A stretch of 64,000 nt of DNA from an uncultured Kiloniellaceae bacterium (GTDB lineage Bacteria > Pseudomonadota > Alphaproteobacteria > Kiloniellales > Kiloniellaceae). The notes under the pieces are model-generated. The model was not told the origin of the DNA. It searched no databases and worked only from the letters and a program-made list of their open reading frames with translations. Of the stretch, positions 60,828 to 64,000 are shown one piece after another (position 1 is the first letter of the stretch; every line of letters begins with the position of its first letter). The DNA lies in contig CANLSF010000004.1 of the NCBI GenBank assembly GCA_947493695.1, positions 611,564 to 675,563 of the forward strand, read 5' to 3'. Both the position numbers and the translations under genes were made by a program.

Positions 60828-61364
60828 TTATGGTGGTGAGTCACCAAAACTATCATAGAAAGATTGGGACAAAGAAGGATCTTTCGCCGTCCGATGGTAA
60901 TACGAACGAAGACTTCCATGGGGACAACCCGTTAAACTCGGAAAGCGGCTCTCGATGAGAGGGTATTTTTCAAAGAGATGCCAAACTACTCGGTTAGAAA
61001 ACTTCCCTATCTCTCGACACAGAAAGCCTGTATCCACCACGGCTTCTTGAATCATTTGACGACCATGAAAGCTAGCAACTTTCATCATTGATCCTTGACG
61101 CTCAAAGAGAATGTTCTCGAAGTGTCCCGGATAACTTAATCGCACTCGATTCTCATAAAACAGCGCTCGGTCTGCTCCAACAACGAGGCTATCGACGACA
61201 CCAATAATATAGTTATTCGCTACACCAAACTCTAGTCCATTCACAGAAAACTGAACATCTCCGAAAAGTAGTGTTTCGGATATATCTGACCAATCGGTGA
61301 TTGTTGAAAACCAAGCGTCCTTTGGTTGCTTGAACTTCTTTTCAGAGAAGTTGAAGACGATCAT
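60828..61364 (-). CDS. Putative immunity protein of the Rhs toxin
   Basis: 178 residues, cytoplasmic, mixed alpha/beta, with many aromatic residues (DAWFSTITDWSDISETLLFGD, FGVANNYIIGVVDSLVVGAD). It starts 20 bp after the Rhs gene in the same direction, the standard place for the cognate immunity gene. No known family recognised; AT-rich codon use matches the Rhs tip rather than the Rhs core. Confidence 0.6.
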   Translation of the reverse strand: MIVFNFSEKKFKQPKDAWFSTITDWSDISETLLFGDVQFSVNGLEFGVANNYIIGVVDSLVVGADRALFYENRVRLSYPGHFENILFERQGSMMKVASFHGRQMIQEAVVDTGFLCREIGKFSNRVVWHLFEKYPLIESRFPSLTGCPHGSLRSYYHRTAKDPSLSQSFYDSFGDSPP

Positions 61365-61384
61365 TTTTTTCTCTAACTGAATGC

Positions 61385-64000
61385 TTAAGGTAAGGGATTT
61401 GGAATAGGGTATGAGGTTCGCACAACATAGCGGCCTTGCGTGCCTCCTGGCTTGAGGTGGGTTACTAGAAAACTCGTATCCCTTGCGAACTTCGAGTGCA
61501 GTAAGCTGGTAGTACCGATCTTTGTGCCACCAAAGTAGCTTACCACAGTGATATCACCAATACGTTCCTGGTCTGCATAAGTCAGAACCGCGTTAACTCC
61601 CATCGCTTGTCCTAGGAACTCAGAAAAACTTCTGCTCGACGTTGTTCTATTCAGAACACTGCGTTTAAAGAAGCTTATATTAAGTTCTCCTATGTCAAAA
61701 GCATGTCTTTCTCTGATGTGATCGAACCCTTTGGCTGTTAGCTTAATTCCGACTACGCCCAGTTTTGCCAGTTTAGTGTTTTTGACATCAATTTCACCGT
61801 CATAGCCAATTTCGGTAAACCCTCCGGAAGACACTTCGAATTCAGAGACCGCTTCTCCCTCTTCCGCACCTGACCCGCTCGCACCTCGATTTGCCGGGCT
61901 ACTACTTTTGATCAAAGCGGATTGGGCGATGGATGAAGCCGCCGAGAACGCCCCAGAGATTGCACCGTTCTTGAACTTTCCGCCACCGAGTTCAGCTCCG
62001 ACACCACCCGCCACAGCCGCGCCTGCGATGGAGGCAATCCCGTTCAGGTTTAAAGCCCCAAAGCCTGCCCCTACGCCACCCGCGAAGGCGCCTGATAAAA
62101 ATCCACCTGCAAACTGTCCGCCTCGCAGCGTCGCACTGACACCACCAATCACGCCGTGTGCGACCGATTTGATAGCGATTTGTAATGCAATTCCCGCCCC
62201 TTGAAGCCCAGGTATGAAATTGACCGCGGTAGTAAGAGCTGTAGTTACAAAGGTTATAGCCGCCGCTTTCAGGGCTTGACTAAGATCCCCCCCGTTGGAG
62301 AGTGTAACTAGTCCTGAGAAGACAGCGGCGCCAACTCCGCCAAAGAGGTTTTGCCCGAGGAGCTGTACATATTCGTTCTGTAGAGCTTTCTTGACGAAGG
62401 AACCAATCGCTTTGAAAGTCTTTTTAAAGAACTTTGCGATCTTGCTAAAAAGCTTCTTAAAGAAGAACCCGGATGGGTCCGTATAGCTGAGCGGATTGTT
62501 CTTGACGTAGCTGTAGCGATTGAAGGATTGCGTATCGCTCGGTGCCTGCACGTTCGGATCGGCGGAGAGGAAACGTCCCAGGGTCGGGTCGTAGACCCGG
62601 CCGTTCATGTGGATCAGGCCGACCCCGTCCAGATGCTCATGGCCGGTAAAGCCGCGGGGCGTTTCGGCTGGTGCCGCCGGTGTCCCGGCGTTCCAATCGG
62701 TCAGGCGGCGTTTGCCGTGGGCATCGTAGGAGAGATGCTCGGTGACCACGCCTTGTTCATCGGTGATGGATTCCACCGAGCCCAGGTGGTCCTTGTGCAG
62801 ATAGCGGGTCTTGTCGGTGAGCGCTTGACCGTCATCGATCTGGGTGTAGATCGCCACCGTGCCGCCGCCGGAGCGGATGTAGTGCACCAGCTCGTCGGGC
62901 TGATTCAGACGGCTGCGCCGTTCGTAGCTGCCGCCGATGTAGGTCGTCGTCGTGGTCAGGCCGTTGGTCAGACTATTCTGCTGTATGCGGGCGCGGGTGG
63001 GACCATAGACAAAGCTCGTCTGGTTGCCGGTCAGGCTGTCGCTGATACTCTGGGGTTTGTTGAAGGAGGTCCAGGAGGTGGTCCGTCCGGCCCCGGAGAT
63101 CATGCTGCCGTTGGCGTCGTAGCTGTAGGTGTTGGCCCCCGCCGTGGTGACCGCGTGCGGCCCTGCCCCGTTCTGGCCGTAGAGATAAGCCCCAACATCC
63201 GACTTGTTGGTGATGTTGCCCAGGGCGTCGTAGGCGTAGGTCGTGGTGTTGAGCGTGGTCGCACTGGCCGTATCGGTCAGCGTGCTGGAGAGAAGCCGGT
63301 TCAGGCCGTCGTAGGTGAAGGCCTCTTTCCGATCCCGGGCCAGATCGTTGCGCTCGGTCAGATTGCCCAGCGTATCGAAGTTGAAACTCAGGTTCTGAAT
63401 GGAGGTGCCGCTGTGGTTGGTCTGGATGGAATCCAGCAGGGCCGTGGCCGGATCGTAGGCCCGGTCGGTGACCACGCCGTTACCCAGAGTTTCCTGAGTC
63501 ACCATGCCTTCCGCATCGACGGTGTTGGCCTGCCAATAGACCGTGCCGCCCAGGATCTCGGAGACCGAACCCAGGAAACCGTTTGCAGTGTAGTTGTTCT
63601 GAACCGCAAAGCCGGAGGGATAGGTGATGGTGCTGGGACGGCCCAGAGCATCGTAAGTCAGGGAGGTCGTATAGACCGTCGCGGAGATGGTCGTCGTGGT
63701 GGTGTCCGGACGGCCCAGGCTGTCGTAGTTGGCAACCTCCAGATAACCGTTGGGGCCGGAGACCTGATGGATCTTGCCGATCCCCTTGGTGGCGGTGTCG
63801 TAGGTCCAGTTGGTGGTGCCCTCCGCCTCGATCCGGGTTTCCATGCGGCCCAGCAGATCGTAGGTCATGGTGACGCTCTGCAGCTTGGCGTCCGTCTGAG
63901 AGACCAGCTCACCCAGGACGTTGTAGCTGTAGGACCAGGTGCCCATGTCCGGATCGACCATGCCGGTCTTACGGCCCCGCTGGTCATAGGACATGCTGGT
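61385..64000 (-). CDS. Rhs/YD-repeat polymorphic toxin, C-terminal part (cut by window edge)
   Basis: At least 870 residues, continuing past the right edge. Many YD repeats (YDALGRPSTITYPSG, YDGLNRLLSSTLTD, YDANGSMISG) form the shell that encapsulates a toxin. The Rhs-associated core follows: HKDHLGSVESITDEQG, GRVYDPTLGRFLSADP and NRYSYVKNNPLSYTDPSG. Beyond it lie a basic segment, a Gly/Ala-rich hydrophobic region, a linker and a ~120-residue tip with GFDHIRERHAF and VVTHL-like FLVTHLKPGG and YVVRTSYPIP. The tip is AT-rich against a GC-rich core, the usual sign of tip exchange. The His/Arg/Thr pattern suggests a nuclease, but no family is certain. The secretion route is outside the window. 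Confidence 0.92.
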   Translation of the reverse strand, partial: TSMSYDQRGRKTGMVDPDMGTWSYSYNVLGELVSQTDAKLQSVTMTYDLLGRMETRIEAEGTTNWTYDTATKGIGKIHQVSGPNGYLEVANYDSLGRPDTTTTTISATVYTTSLTYDALGRPSTITYPSGFAVQNNYTANGFLGSVSEILGGTVYWQANTVDAEGMVTQETLGNGVVTDRAYDPATALLDSIQTNHSGTSIQNLSFNFDTLGNLTERNDLARDRKEAFTYDGLNRLLSSTLTDTASATTLNTTTYAYDALGNITNKSDVGAYLYGQNGAGPHAVTTAGANTYSYDANGSMISGAGRTTSWTSFNKPQSISDSLTGNQTSFVYGPTRARIQQNSLTNGLTTTTTYIGGSYERRSRLNQPDELVHYIRSGGGTVAIYTQIDDGQALTDKTRYLHKDHLGSVESITDEQGVVTEHLSYDAHGKRRLTDWNAGTPAAPAETPRGFTGHEHLDGVGLIHMNGRVYDPTLGRFLSADPNVQAPSDTQSFNRYSYVKNNPLSYTDPSGFFFKKLFSKIAKFFKKTFKAIGSFVKKALQNEYVQLLGQNLFGGVGAAVFSGLVTLSNGGDLSQALKAAAITFVTTALTTAVNFIPGLQGAGIALQIAIKSVAHGVIGGVSATLRGGQFAGGFLSGAFAGGVGAGFGALNLNGIASIAGAAVAGGVGAELGGGKFKNGAISGAFSAASSIAQSALIKSSSPANRGASGSGAEEGEAVSEFEVSSGGFTEIGYDGEIDVKNTKLAKLGVVGIKLTAKGFDHIRERHAFDIGELNISFFKRSVLNRTTSSRSFSEFLGQAMGVNAVLTYADQERIGDITVVSYFGGTKIGTTSLLHSKFARDTSFLVTHLKPGGTQGRYVVRTSYPIPNPLP

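Noticed and set aside
1..64000. CRISPR array or rRNA/tRNA genes
   Set aside because: No regularly spaced repeats and no rRNA or cloverleaf sequence were found on reading both strands.

Overview
The window is a chromosomal segment of an alphaproteobacterium, most likely of the Rhodospirillales/Kiloniellales type. The evidence is the riboflavin-thiamine operon order nrdR-ribD-ribE-ribB-ribH-nusB-thiL behind rpiB-glyA, a MucR/Ros regulator, a SAM-II riboswitch, an aspartate-type hemB, a DUF1127 protein and a degenerate RibA domain fused to RibB. Placement below class is inference. No rRNA, tRNA or CRISPR array was seen.

Layout. 1-1250: small metabolic genes, including a PhzF-like gene cut by the left edge. 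1350-9450: leftward core operon (ribose isomerase, serine hydroxymethyltransferase, NrdR, riboflavin synthesis, NusB, ThiL, then a FliL-like gene). 9450-11330: mucR, a gene-poor stretch and a small conserved protein. 11800-15620: leftward valine-catabolism operon (isobutyryl-CoA dehydrogenase, 3-hydroxyisobutyryl-CoA hydrolase, 3-hydroxyisobutyrate dehydrogenase) followed by a MarR regulator. 15890-20850: ankyrin protein, response regulator and MASE1-type histidine kinase, DsbA-fold isomerase. 21000-24600: SAM-II riboswitch with terminator ahead of metY, then hemB and a 1-Cys peroxiredoxin. 24600-32000: accessory genes (small RNA ligase, secreted ankyrin protein, a gene broken by an in-frame stop, Lrp regulator with a nucleoside-recognition membrane protein, pentapeptide-repeat protein). 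32200-37900: secreted proteins of unknown function and a pseudoazurin-like cupredoxin with an Fnr-like site. 38000-43800: a GDYXXLXY/DUF4401/DUF2157 membrane operon, LysR regulator, rhamnose mutarotase, methyltransferase. 43900-49000: regulators, PEP-CTERM proteins and a putative M35-like metallopeptidase. 49200-56200: hydrolases, tag, YciI, TetR, and a MocR regulator divergent from an EamA transporter.

The most unusual part is 56190-64000. A large Rhs/YD-repeat protein enters from the right edge, ends in a variable tip, and is followed 20 bp later by a probable immunity gene. Downstream lie a headless toxin-like open frame coupled to a three-helix membrane protein, small orphan immunity-like genes, a headless 3' end of an ordinary-looking gene, and a second 272-bp copy of the 3' end of the EamA transporter gene, about 95% identical to the original. 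A REP-associated tyrosine transposase lies among these. At least five copies of a 23-nt element with core GGGGTCAGGTCTT flank it or lie beside the fragments. The sequence suggests an Rhs toxin/immunity island diversified by recombination and decorated by a RAYT/REP family.
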